DNA of 47,953 bases from Folioceros fuciformis (taxonomy: Eukaryota > Anthocerotophyta > Anthocerotopsida > Anthocerotales). The stretch lies in the NCBI GenBank assembly GCA_049999805.1, contig JBNGIO010001806.1:1-47953 (forward strand), read 5' to 3'. Shown here one piece after another: positions 35,071 to 44,488 of this stretch. The stretch's first letter is position 1. Each line of letters opens with the position of its first letter. The notes beneath the pieces are model-generated. The model did not search any database. It worked only from the letters and a program-made list of their open reading frames with translations, and was not told the origin of the DNA. The translations under genes and the position numbers were made by a program.

Positions 35071-35190
35071 CAAGTTTTGACGGGACTAACTTTCTTCTTG
35101 AATGTGTGCACAAGTTTTGACGGGACTAACTTTCTTCTTGACTATGTGCACAAGTTTTGACGGGACTAACTTTCTTCTTGAATGTGTGCA
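35071..35190. repeat. Tandem repeat, 3 x 40 bp
   Basis: CAAGTTTTGACGGGACTAAC opens three near-identical 40-bp units at 35071, 35111 and 35151. Confidence 0.9.
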
Positions 35191-35472
35191 CAGCATCTTG
35201 CCATTTCAGGGTTTTCTTTGAGAAAGGTCCTGGGCAAGGAGTCTGAACAATGAAAGGGCACGTTTGTGGCTGAACGAGAACATCTGCATTTCTACACCCA
35301 ACTTCCATCATGATCTTTGGAATCTAGAGACAACCCACTTAATTGTGCACGCCGCTTGGGTGTGCACGTTGCTTCAGACGCAGTTCGGAATAGCAACATG
35401 CACGGCATGCCTTGCATTTGTGGCTTAGAACATTTGAAAGGTTGTTGCGGTGTCTCCTCTTCAAATTTCCGC

Positions 35473-35690
35473 ACCGTTGATGTATACAGCTAGAACATAA
35501 ACAGTTACGGTTACGCTGCAGTGAGATTACAATGATCCGGAACGGCATGCATTACGGCCATGCAGTCTGTTATTACAGCTCAGATTATGGACACGGTGAC
35601 TTTAGCATGACGCAAACAAAGACATGACCGTGACGACCTGGCGCTTCGGGTTTCGTGCCTTCAATTACTTTGTAGTGACGAATAGCGCCT
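35473..35690 (-). repeat. Right terminal inverted repeat of the MULE
   Basis: Reverse complement pairs with 31228-31460. It ends outside at AGCGCCT. Confidence 0.75.
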
Positions 35691-36210
35691 GGAGTGGTGA
35701 CAGCGACAATCGTCCTTTGTCCTTGCCCTCGCTCCTTTTGTGTGGGTCTAGCAACCAATGTCCTTTGTCCTTGTCCTTTCTCCTTTATTTCGTGTCCGTA
35801 TAAAAATGGATTGCTCTGTCTTTGCCCTTTCTCCTTTTGTGTGCACATACGTACGTAGCTCCTTAGCCAACGAGTGCCTCTTCTCCTTCGGCGGGACAGA
35901 AAAATTTGAGGTCCAGCCGACGTACACGGACCCAACCTTAGCTCCATTCGTTATCACACCTTCGGTGCAAATGCCATTCGTCAAACCCTAGAACCCAGCC
36001 TTAGTTCCATTCGTTAACAATTGGTCTAAGTGCCAATCGTTAAACCCTAAACCCTTGGCGTCGTTCTAGAGATTCGAGATTGGTTCATTCTGGAACTTCC
36101 AATCCCTGTAGCATACATGAATTACGAATGCCTCGATACAGCTCCCAAATGAGGGGAAAAGCAGAAAATGTTAAGAACAATCCAGAGCAGTCGGCCATTC
36201 ATCAACCCGG
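35691..36210. other. Region 3' of the first PPR gene
   Basis: Pyrimidine-rich degenerate repeats (CCTTTGTCCTTG..., three loose copies at about 35712-35845), a TATA-like TATAAAAATGG near 35799, and telomere-like AAACCCTA words at about 35984 and 36041 are seen. No gene is recognised. Confidence 0.45.
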
Positions 36211-39200
36211 CTACAAGACGTTAATGATCTGTGCATTCAGCTCCTCCAGCGTCGTAATAATGCTTTCATTTCCCCGTCGCTTGTTCTTGTCTTTCACGGA
36301 AAACATAAGCACCCTCTCCCTGTGCTCGATCCAACTTTGCCCGGGCCTTTTCCTTCCACCTGCACCCCGTCTCATACGCTCTACTTGTCTGGCTTCCTCT
36401 GGCAGGCCGCTGAGGGCATATATGTTGGACATCAGGATATACGCAGCACTCTGTTTCGGTTCCAGTTCCACAGCAAGGTTGAAAGCACGCCTTCCTGACT
36501 CCATGTCGCCATGCTTCCTACAAGCACCGAGTAAAGACAGCCACATTGCAACATCAGGCTGCACTGGCATTGTCAACAGCAACGTTTCTGCCTGCTTCAG
36601 GAGTCCTGCTCGTCCAAGAAGGTCAATGACACAGGAGTAGTGCTGCCTCACTGCAGCAATTCTGTAGTCTCTGCTCATGGACATGAAGTACTGCAGGCCT
36701 TTTTCCACAGTGCCGGCATGACTGCACGCCGTGAAGAGACACACAAATGTGATTGCGTCTGGTCGTATGCCTGCGTCCTGCATTTGTTTGAAACATTGCA
36801 AGCTTCTTGTATAGTCTCCGTGCCGCGCATATCCCGAAATTAGTCCATTCCAGGCCACCACATCTTGCGTGGACAGTGTGTCAAATAACTGCTGAGCTTT
36901 AACCATCCGCCCGCATTTTCCGTAGGCATGTATGAGAGCAGTTGCCACCAGCACACTGTTCTCCATTCCGTTTTGTATCATATCATGCCGGATGTCGGTG
37001 CACATTCTCAAAGCTCCAACATTGCCGCAAGCTCTTAAGATGCAAAGAAATGTTGCCTCACTCAGTTTCACGCCCTCCCGTTTCATTCGCAGGTAAAGTT
37101 GGAGGGCTTTCAACTCTAGCTCTTGCTCAATGTAAGCGCCCATCATCGAATTCCAAGATACCACATCACGCCCCGGATGTGTGTCAAACACTTTCCGCGC
37201 ATCCACGACGCTGCCACATTTTGCGTACATGTTGATGAGACTGTTGCAAACAAACGTGTCTGATGCATAGCCTCTTCGACAGATCTCTGCATGCAATAGT
37301 GCACCCTTTTGTAGAGCATCTGCTTTCACTGTGTAGCCATCAACAATCTCGCCCTTCTCCATAGCTGCCAAGCTGCCGCATGCTTTTAGAGTGGCCACAT
37401 AGGTCCGACTATCAGGCAGAACACCCGCAGCTTGCATACCTGCAAAAGCTTGCAAAGCCCTGTCACCCTCTTCTTGTTCAGCATAACCAGCAATCATGGC
37501 ATTCCAGGAAACGACATCACGATCAGACAATGAGTCAAACACATGCCTGGCATCCTCAAGGCTCCCGCATTTAGCATACGTGTGAACAAGCGTGTTGCAG
37601 ACCATCCTGTGTGATCCATAGCCCTGACGAATTAGTTCTGCATGGATGGCTTTCCCCATCTGCAAAGCCCGTGATTTCACACGCTGACCGTTAGTAAAGG
37701 TGCACTCCTCCATATTTGCAGCAACTGCACATGCTTTCAGGGCACCCACAAATGTTCGACTGTCAGGTGTCACACCTTTCTGCTGCATTTGAACGTAAAG
37801 TTGCAAACCATCCTCACCTTGTTCTTGCTCAGCATATCCTGAGAGCATCGCATTCCATGACACCACATCACGTATCGACAATCTGTCAAAAACCTGCTGC
37901 GCGTCTGATACACTTCCACATTTGGAGTACATGTGGACAAGGGTGTTTCCAATGAAGACATCCAATTCATAGCTCCTTTCAACAGCTTCGGCATGGATTG
38001 CCTTTATCGCGTGCAGACACAGCACTTTGACAGGACGCCCTTCAACTAATGTCCAACGTTCAATGCTTGCCATCCCACTGCATGCCTTCAGCATACTCAC
38101 AAAAATCCTCTCATCTGGACTTACGCCTGCATCTTGCATTTGGATATATAACTTTAGAGCCTCGTCACTTAGTTCATGTTCAGCATACACTCCAAACATT
38201 ACATTCCATGCTATCAAATCACGCTGACTCATCAGGTTGAACACATATCTCGCATCTTGAATGCTCCCACATTTCGCATACATATGAACAAGGGCGTTTC
38301 CGATAAAAACATCTGATCCAAAACCTGCTTTACATATTTTCTCATGAATAGTCTTACCCCTCGCCAACGACTGAGTTTTGATTGGTCTCTCAAACATCAG
38401 CATTCCTTCCTCGTTAGCGACAACGCAGGCACATGCTTTTAGTACACTCGCAAAAATCCATTTGTTTTCGATTTCACCTTCTGCCTGCATTCGTGCATAG
38501 AGTGACAAAGCCTCCTCCCCTAGTTCTTGCTGGACGTATCCTAATATCATTGTATTCCACGACACCACATCCCTCTTATCCAATCTGTCAAAGACAGACT
38601 GTGCCTCCACCATGCTCCCACATTTGGCATACATGTCAACCAAAGCAGTGCCCACGAAAAAGTCCAACTCACATCTAGTTTTGGCAGCTTCTGCGTGGAT
38701 CTGTCTGCCTTCGTGTATCGCAGTAAAACTTGCACAGGCTTTCAATATGCTGGCAAGCGTATACTTGTTTGGCTTTACACCTTCCTCCTTCATTTTGTGG
38801 TACAAATCAAGGGCCTCTCGATCTCGTTCCTCCTTCACATATGATGATATCAACTCCGTCCATGCGGAGACTTTGCGCACGGGCAATCTGTGAAAAACTT
38901 GCAAGGCTTCTGAAAGACTCCCGCACTTCACAAGCATGATGACGATAGAGTTGCCCAGGTAGACATTCGATTCCAGCCCCTTGTTGGAAATGAAGCCATG
39001 CAGGAGATTGGCTTCCCTGATGGCCTTCTTCCTACTACAAGCTTGCAAGAGACACTCATAAGTTTCCATGGAGATCTGAGTGCCTTGCTCGTCCATCCAG
39101 TGCAGAGAAGTAAATGCCTCCTCCAGTCTTCCCTCCTCACACAGTTTCTTCAACTCTCCATCCTTGCACTGTACACTGCAGACAGAAAGCCGTTTAGAAC

Positions 39201-39984
39201 GCTCATTACCATGTAACTAACCATTCGTTGCACCAGACGTCAATATTTGTTTCTATCACTCATTTTACCAATACCGCATACTTGTTGATTTTCAGATCAC
39301 CTAGCTTTGTTGCGACCCAAGCAGGTGTGAAATGACTGCTGATACAAAGGGCACCATTCTTGGTCTTGTGTCGAAAGTCTGGTTGCTGGGGATTTTTCTG
39401 TTCAGAAGACAGTGAGGCTTAAAAGTAATGTTTCTAAAAGTTACACCGCGATCCACCTGCAGCAACTGATTGTCAGCAAAGCGTAAAACACATACCTTGT
39501 TCAGCCTATTGTCCCACCATAGGGAAGGATCTTTAAAGAATTCTTGCCAAAGGAGCTCCTGCCTCTCCTTTTTCTTTGCTTCGCTGTATGCCTTAAAGCC
39601 TACACGAAAGCGGCTACTGGCATAAGCACAATCACCAGTGAGTAAAGGTTTTGATCGAAACAGTCACGTGAGAGTCTCACCTGCAGCAGGAGATTCGGAG
39701 TCGTGTCCTTGTTCTACGACCTGTAGCTCTTGTCCTATCCAGGCGGACCTCCCTTCAATGTGCATCCTCAAATGTTCGTTCCCTACCTGATGAAGCAGAT
39801 CAGGCTTGGTGGAAGATGTCTGCAGACTCCAAGCTTTCAACTCCCTTGAGCTGGCCCCCGTTATGGTGCCGTAGAACCCACCTCCAGCAGTGTTTTGACC
39901 CATAACTGCTGCAATCATCTCAACTTCATGACCCAGTCCGGCAGAATTCAAGGAAACCTTTCCGCAGCAGCTTGCCACTATCAT
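36211..39984 (-). CDS. PDF-motif/PPR fusion protein, PLS class ending in E motifs without DYW
   Basis: Four minus-strand exons fit in phase: 39984-39681, 39599-39496, 39397-39282 and 39175-36211 (1162 residues from a provisional ATG; open frame continues to about 40052). PPR proteins bind organelle RNA in a base-specific way. Exons 2-3 encode LLWQEFFKDPSLWWDNR and NPQQPDFRHK (about residues 120-150), a PDF motif known from organellar single-strand DNA-binding OSB proteins. The first exon may be a divergent OB-fold, which I cannot confirm. The long last exon holds more than 20 PPRs in P-L-S order. Four repeats carry an extra segment of about 17 residues before the GKxIHAE motif, e.g. IVDGYTVKADALQKG. 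The C-terminus has E motifs with a canonical PG box (RKRPGQSWIEH), then stops, so a DYW partner would be needed for editing. A transit peptide is expected upstream but was not located. Confidence 0.85.
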
Positions 39985-41274
39985 CCGCTCGAATGCTACC
40001 CAGTTTTTGCAACTGTCGACATAATGGAGGGCACCAACGTCCTTGGCAGATTCTAGGAGTTGGTGAAGTTGGTGATGTTAGTGAATGCTCTGGCTCTGTC
40101 TGCGGCGAGATATCGTGCTTACCATTCTCCATGGTGAGAAGCATGATGCCTCTCCGAATTTCTAGCTTATGCCAGGGCTCGCTGGCCAGTTGGGACTCCC
40201 GGGCATCAAGCTAGCCTATCTCCAGGTGCTGGATCCTACCAGCCTGTTGCTCCAGATTACCGCGTCCCTGTCATTGTTCAGGGCCACTATAGCTATGCTC
40301 CCAACAGATCACGAGCTCCTGAGCTTCATGCAGTGCGATTGCTGCATCACTCTCTCACCATGTGTTGAGCTAACCGTTCAGGGCTGGGACGTTCGGAGTG
40401 CTCTCATACATGCTCCGAACGACTGCTGCAATCCCCTTTTACGATGTTTGCCATCTTTGGTGAAACTGATTTCGGATGTGTGGGATCAGAATGTGGGTCT
40501 CCGCCTGCTGCATCTTGTCATCTATGTGAGCCAACAATCAGAAAAGTACGGTGTGAAGACAAGGAGGAGGGAGGGTGCTGAGAAAGAAGCCTCCTAAAAG
40601 ATTCTGTGATGTAAGCAAATGAGAACTGCTTGGAATCCGTGACTACTCCGTGGCGTACGAGGAATAGCTCGATGGGGCTGCCTGCCGTTTTACTTCCAGA
40701 TAATTCTGCAAATATTTGCAAACAAAGGCTTCCTCAAAACCTGTTCGGCACCATTCAAGCCAAAACGGCCTGGACCTATCTAGGATGCAACGATGAAATG
40801 CATGTAGTAGATAGCCAAGGGCTGAATAAGATGGCTGGACGAAATGCATCCCTGGACGGCCGACATTATCGAATATCATTTCATCGGAAAGCCTAAAGGA
40901 CCTAGAAAGAAAGCTGCAACCATCTCAAATCAGATCCGGCGTATCATGCGATTTAGCAAGAGGGACGTCCAGCCATCCCGATGTCAGGCACAAGGCTTCC
41001 AAGGAGGCGCGGTGGCTGCATAACCAAGACATGCCCGCGGTGGATGGGTGGCCCTCGGGCAGGAGGCTGGTGCTCGAAAACGACGCTTTTCCGCATGAGG
41101 TCTTCCAAAGCCAACGTGTAGTGTACAAGATGATGAAGCTACATCGAGACGTGTACGTTTGTTCACTTAGAGCAGGTTCTGTATGCAGGATATCAGCTGG
41201 ATGCCGTTCAATCGCATTTCGTCTCATTCCAGCACCGAGATAGATTTCAATGGCCATGCCGGGAAACTGCTGAA
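39985..41274. other. Region between the two PPR genes
   Basis: The first 70-150 bases probably still belong to the 5' part of the downstream PPR gene (minus-strand frame SAKDVGALHYVDSCKNW). The rest has only short open frames on both strands and no recognised element. Confidence 0.45.
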
Positions 41275-44200
41275 TTAGTGGCGATCTCCACACGAGCACG
41301 ACCCCTGTACAAAACGATGCACAGAATGTGCATCTCTAACCGTGATCTCTCGTTTTTCCACACGTGACAAAACCTTCGTGCTACTATGGCAATCACTGCA
41401 CATGAGGAGATTCTTTGTGACCAGCAACGGTGTGCCTTCGGGTGTATTGAGTAGACCATACGCCAGTGCTAGCTTCTCAGCATGCCCACAAAGGGCATCT
41501 TCCTTCTCCTTTTCTGATACTGCCCTGAGCACTAATTCTGTTCGGGGAGTATGCCCTTCCTCCTTCAATCTCAAATTCACGCTCGTCAGTTTCGAAGAGA
41601 TGTCATTCCTCTTTTCCCCTACCGTAAACTCGTGCACCTTGTCCCTCACTTCAATGGTGGCTTTAGCTGGCTTCTTCTTAGCCCCTGCAGACTTCCTCAT
41701 GTTTTCTAGTCTCTCCACCTCTCCCCATCGCCCACAATTTGCATACATACTACCCAACATCACATACGCAGCTGCATTTTCAGGTTCCACAGCTATCACA
41801 CGACCAAAACACCTGCCTGCACGCTCTATGTCGCCATGGCTTTTGCAGGCACTCAGCAAAGATGTCCATCCCACTATAGCCCTCTCGGAAGGCAGGGTCT
41901 GCAAAATTTTCTCCGCCTCATCCAAACGGCCTGAGCGCCCAAGCAGATCCACCATGCAATGGTAGTGGTCCAATTCGGGCGTGATGCCATGCTCCTGCTC
42001 CATTTTTTCAAAATACTGCTCTCCCTCAGCTACAAGACCCTCGCGACTACAGGCTACTAGAAGGCAAATGAAGGTTGCTTTGTTGGGCTGCACTCCTTGC
42101 TGTTGCATTTCTTGGAAACACGTCACTGCTTGGCTGCCATCGTTACACTGGCCGTAGCCATTGATCATGACATTCCACGTGACCACATCCCTTTTGGGCA
42201 TCCTGTCAAAAACCTCACGAGCATCCACCAAACTCCCACATTTCGCATACATATCCACAAGGCAGTTGGAGACAACCACATGACCTTCGTGGCAGCTTTC
42301 CTTTATCTGTGCATGCAGTTGCTTTCCCTGCTGCAAAGCTCCAACTGTTGCACAAGCTTTTAAGAGGCAGGTAAAGGTAAAGTGATCAGCTGGTGTCATG
42401 CCCTCCTGTTGCATCCTTGTATGAAGGGCTAGAGCTTCTAGACCCAGCCCTTGCTGAACATAGCCGTTGATCATGCTTGTCCATGTCAGCACATCTCTGG
42501 TGGGCATTTCATTAAACACTTGTAGAGCATCACCTACGCTTCCGCATTTGGCATACATGTTGATGAGGCAATTACCAACTACCAGACCAGGTTCAAAGCC
42601 TCTGTCCTTAATCTGCGCATGGATTAGCTTGCCCTGAACCAAATCCCCTACGCTGCCACATGCCTTGAGGAGGCAAGCAAATGTGAACTGATTGGCTGAA
42701 GTAACGCCGTCATCTCCCATTCTTGCATACACAGCAAGGGCTTCCTGACCCAGTCCTTCCTGTACGTAACCGTTGATCATGGCAGTCCATGTCACCACAT
42801 TCTTTGAAGGCAACCTATCAAAAATTCTACGAGCTTCCTCTAAGCTCCCACATTTAGCAAACATGTCCACCAGACAACTGCCAACGAGCACATCAGCCTC
42901 AAGTCCCAGTTTCTGAATTCGCGCATGAAGTTGCTTCCCCTGTTGCAAAGCTCTCTCGCTCCCACATGCTTTCAATAGACACACAAATGTGGCTTGCTCA
43001 ACTAGGCTTATGCCCTGCTGCTCCATGTTCGCGTACAGAGCAAGCGCCTTCTTACTAAATCCTTGGCGCACATATCCATTCATCATGACATTCCATGTTA
43101 CTACAGTTCTTGAGGACATCCCATCGAATACACGGCGAGCATCTTGTAGGCTCCCACATTTCGCATACATATCGACGAGACAGCTCAAAACGTACTCATC
43201 GGGTTCCTCTTCACCGTTCAGAATGTCATCATGCACCTCCTTACCGGAAGCCAAATCTACTGCAGCAATGCATGCTTTTAGGACTGCCACAAATATTCGA
43301 TTATCTGCCTTCCCCTTTACCCTCCGCATAAGCCCGTAGAGCTTGATTGCCTGTTTGGGCTGTCCGTGCCTAGCATGCGCAAAAATTATGGACGCCCACA
43401 TTTGGTTGCTAGGCTGAGACAGCTTGTAGAAAACCTGACCCGCTTCTGCCAACCTCCCATGCGAAGCGTACATGCATATAACATGGTTGGCCAAGAACGC
43501 GTTTGACTCATAGCCGCATTTCACAAGAAGGGCGTGGACACGGCTGCCGAGAGCTAGATCCTTGTGAGCAATGCACCTCTTCAAGAGGCGGTAAAAAAAG
43601 GAATTGTCGATATGCGATCCTCTCTCCACGAGGAGCTCCAGGCCTCGCACAGTCTCATCGAGCTTCCCGTCCTCCAATAACGTGCTCCAATTCTCCAAGC
43701 TCAGGCTCAGCGCATCCGAGCCTGGAAGAGATGGCCTTCCAGAAGCGGAGGTGGAAGCCATTTGCGTTCCCAACTGCACATCCAAAATGGCGAGCCGGGA
43801 ATCCACCCAAGCAGGCTTGTACTTGCTGTTGAGCCATAGGACCTCCTTGGACCTCTTGTGCCTGAAGTCGGGATGGCGGGGACTTGTCTTGTCCTGCCTT
43901 CTGTCCCACCACTGCGTAGGATCCGCGAAGACGTCCTGCCAGAGGAGCTCCATCCGCCCCGGCTGAGCGGCCCCTTCATCGCCGCTATCACACTGCAACG
44001 GGCCAGTAAGCTTGGCTGGTGGGCGGCTCCAGGTCGCCACCTGTTGCATGTGGGAATCATTCGGGGAGGTAGTCGGTTGCTCGCCCACCACGTTCTTAAC
44101 AGGCTGCAGGAAGCTGAGTGACAGAGCCATCAGTGCAGCCAGACGCTGTGGTTGCCAGTGCGCTGTACAAAGCGTAGGAGTAGACACATGCGCATTATCC

Positions 44201-44307
44201 GGTGGCCAGAGGAAGTGAGGGCAATGCTTGAGGTAACTGTCGCAAAAGGAAAGTGAGTATGTTTGTTTGGATTTTCGTGTCACAGTTTCCGACTGGAAAA
44301 GGAACAT
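41275..44307 (-). CDS. PDF-motif/PPR-DYW protein with variant DRH C-terminus (DYW:KP-like)
   Basis: One exon encodes 1010 residues from the ATG at 44307 (open frame extends a little further 5', and Met at 44130 is an alternative). The N-terminus could be a transit peptide. Residues about 119-175 are an OSB-like PDF motif: LLWQDVFADPTQWWDRR, then HPDFRHK and LWLNSKYKPAWV. PLS-type PPRs follow, then E motifs. The DYW deaminase domain keeps its zinc ligands and glutamate (HAEKLALAYGL, CSDCH, SCSCGD). However, the PG box reads KKKPAKATIEV and the last three residues are DRH. Canonical DYW domains deaminate C to U in organelle transcripts. KP/DRH-like variants are, from memory, associated with U-to-C editing in hornworts, lycophytes and ferns. 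The target RNA is unknown. It is a same-strand neighbour and probable relative of the PPR gene at 36.2-40.0 kb. Confidence 0.88.
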   Translation of the reverse strand: MFLFQSETVTRKSKQTYSLSFCDSYLKHCPHFLWPPDNAHVSTPTLCTAHWQPQRLAALMALSLSFLQPVKNVVGEQPTTSPNDSHMQQVATWSRPPAKLTGPLQCDSGDEGAAQPGRMELLWQDVFADPTQWWDRRQDKTSPRHPDFRHKRSKEVLWLNSKYKPAWVDSRLAILDVQLGTQMASTSASGRPSLPGSDALSLSLENWSTLLEDGKLDETVRGLELLVERGSHIDNSFFYRLLKRCIAHKDLALGSRVHALLVKCGYESNAFLANHVICMYASHGRLAEAGQVFYKLSQPSNQMWASIIFAHARHGQPKQAIKLYGLMRRVKGKADNRIFVAVLKACIAAVDLASGKEVHDDILNGEEEPDEYVLSCLVDMYAKCGSLQDARRVFDGMSSRTVVTWNVMMNGYVRQGFSKKALALYANMEQQGISLVEQATFVCLLKACGSERALQQGKQLHARIQKLGLEADVLVGSCLVDMFAKCGSLEEARRIFDRLPSKNVVTWTAMINGYVQEGLGQEALAVYARMGDDGVTSANQFTFACLLKACGSVGDLVQGKLIHAQIKDRGFEPGLVVGNCLINMYAKCGSVGDALQVFNEMPTRDVLTWTSMINGYVQQGLGLEALALHTRMQQEGMTPADHFTFTCLLKACATVGALQQGKQLHAQIKESCHEGHVVVSNCLVDMYAKCGSLVDAREVFDRMPKRDVVTWNVMINGYGQCNDGSQAVTCFQEMQQQGVQPNKATFICLLVACSREGLVAEGEQYFEKMEQEHGITPELDHYHCMVDLLGRSGRLDEAEKILQTLPSERAIVGWTSLLSACKSHGDIERAGRCFGRVIAVEPENAAAYVMLGSMYANCGRWGEVERLENMRKSAGAKKKPAKATIEVRDKVHEFTVGEKRNDISSKLTSVNLRLKEEGHTPRTELVLRAVSEKEKEDALCGHAEKLALAYGLLNTPEGTPLLVTKNLLMCSDCHSSTKVLSRVEKREITVRDAHSVHRFVQGSCSCGDRH

Positions 44308-44488
44308 CGAACGCCGACGTGGTGAAGCGCCTACTCGACACACACTTGTCACTCGTCTGTGTGAGCAAGTCCAACCCTCGAATGGCGGAGTAGCGAGTAA
44401 ACTCGGACGGCTCCACAGGTGAGACAGCAGATTTGCCTTGTGCCTGGTCTTGTTGGCTTTCCCTGCTTGTTGTTACCTGGTGCCCCTG
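44308..44488. promoter_or_regulatory. Putative bidirectional promoter
   Basis: About 180 bases separate the divergent starts of the PPR-DYW gene and the acidic-protein gene. No clear TATA box was seen. If the longer PPR frame is used the gap is even shorter. Confidence 0.35.

Larger units (their letters stand above)
31228..35690 (-). mobile_element. Decayed Mutator-like element (MULE) with long terminal inverted repeats
   Basis: The left arm (about 31228-31460) matches the reverse complement of the right arm (about 35473-35690) over most of its length, including AGGCGCTATT, AAAGTAATTGAA, ATGTCTTTGTTTGC and ATCTCACTGCAGCGTAACCGTAA (split here as ATCTCACTGCAG + CGTAACCGTAA). Inverted repeats of more than 200 bp are typical of MULEs. 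The 4.5-kb interior holds a degenerate minus-strand transposase with a SWIM finger, and a plus-strand RPA1-like relic. No convincing 9-bp target duplication was found at these ends. Four internal tandem duplications show further decay. Confidence 0.75.

Noticed and set aside
31228-35690. A 9-bp target duplication at the MULE ends
   Set aside because: The bases just outside the two inverted arms (TATAACGCG and GGAGTGGTG) do not match, so none is claimed.
35980-36055. Interstitial telomere repeat (AAACCCTA words)
   Set aside because: Only two or three imperfect copies occur, too few to call a telomeric tract. They may be promoter-type telo-boxes or chance.
36940-39140. Short plus-strand open frames opposite the PPR genes
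   Set aside because: They are antisense shadows of the repeated PPR codons and repeat the same spurious peptides.
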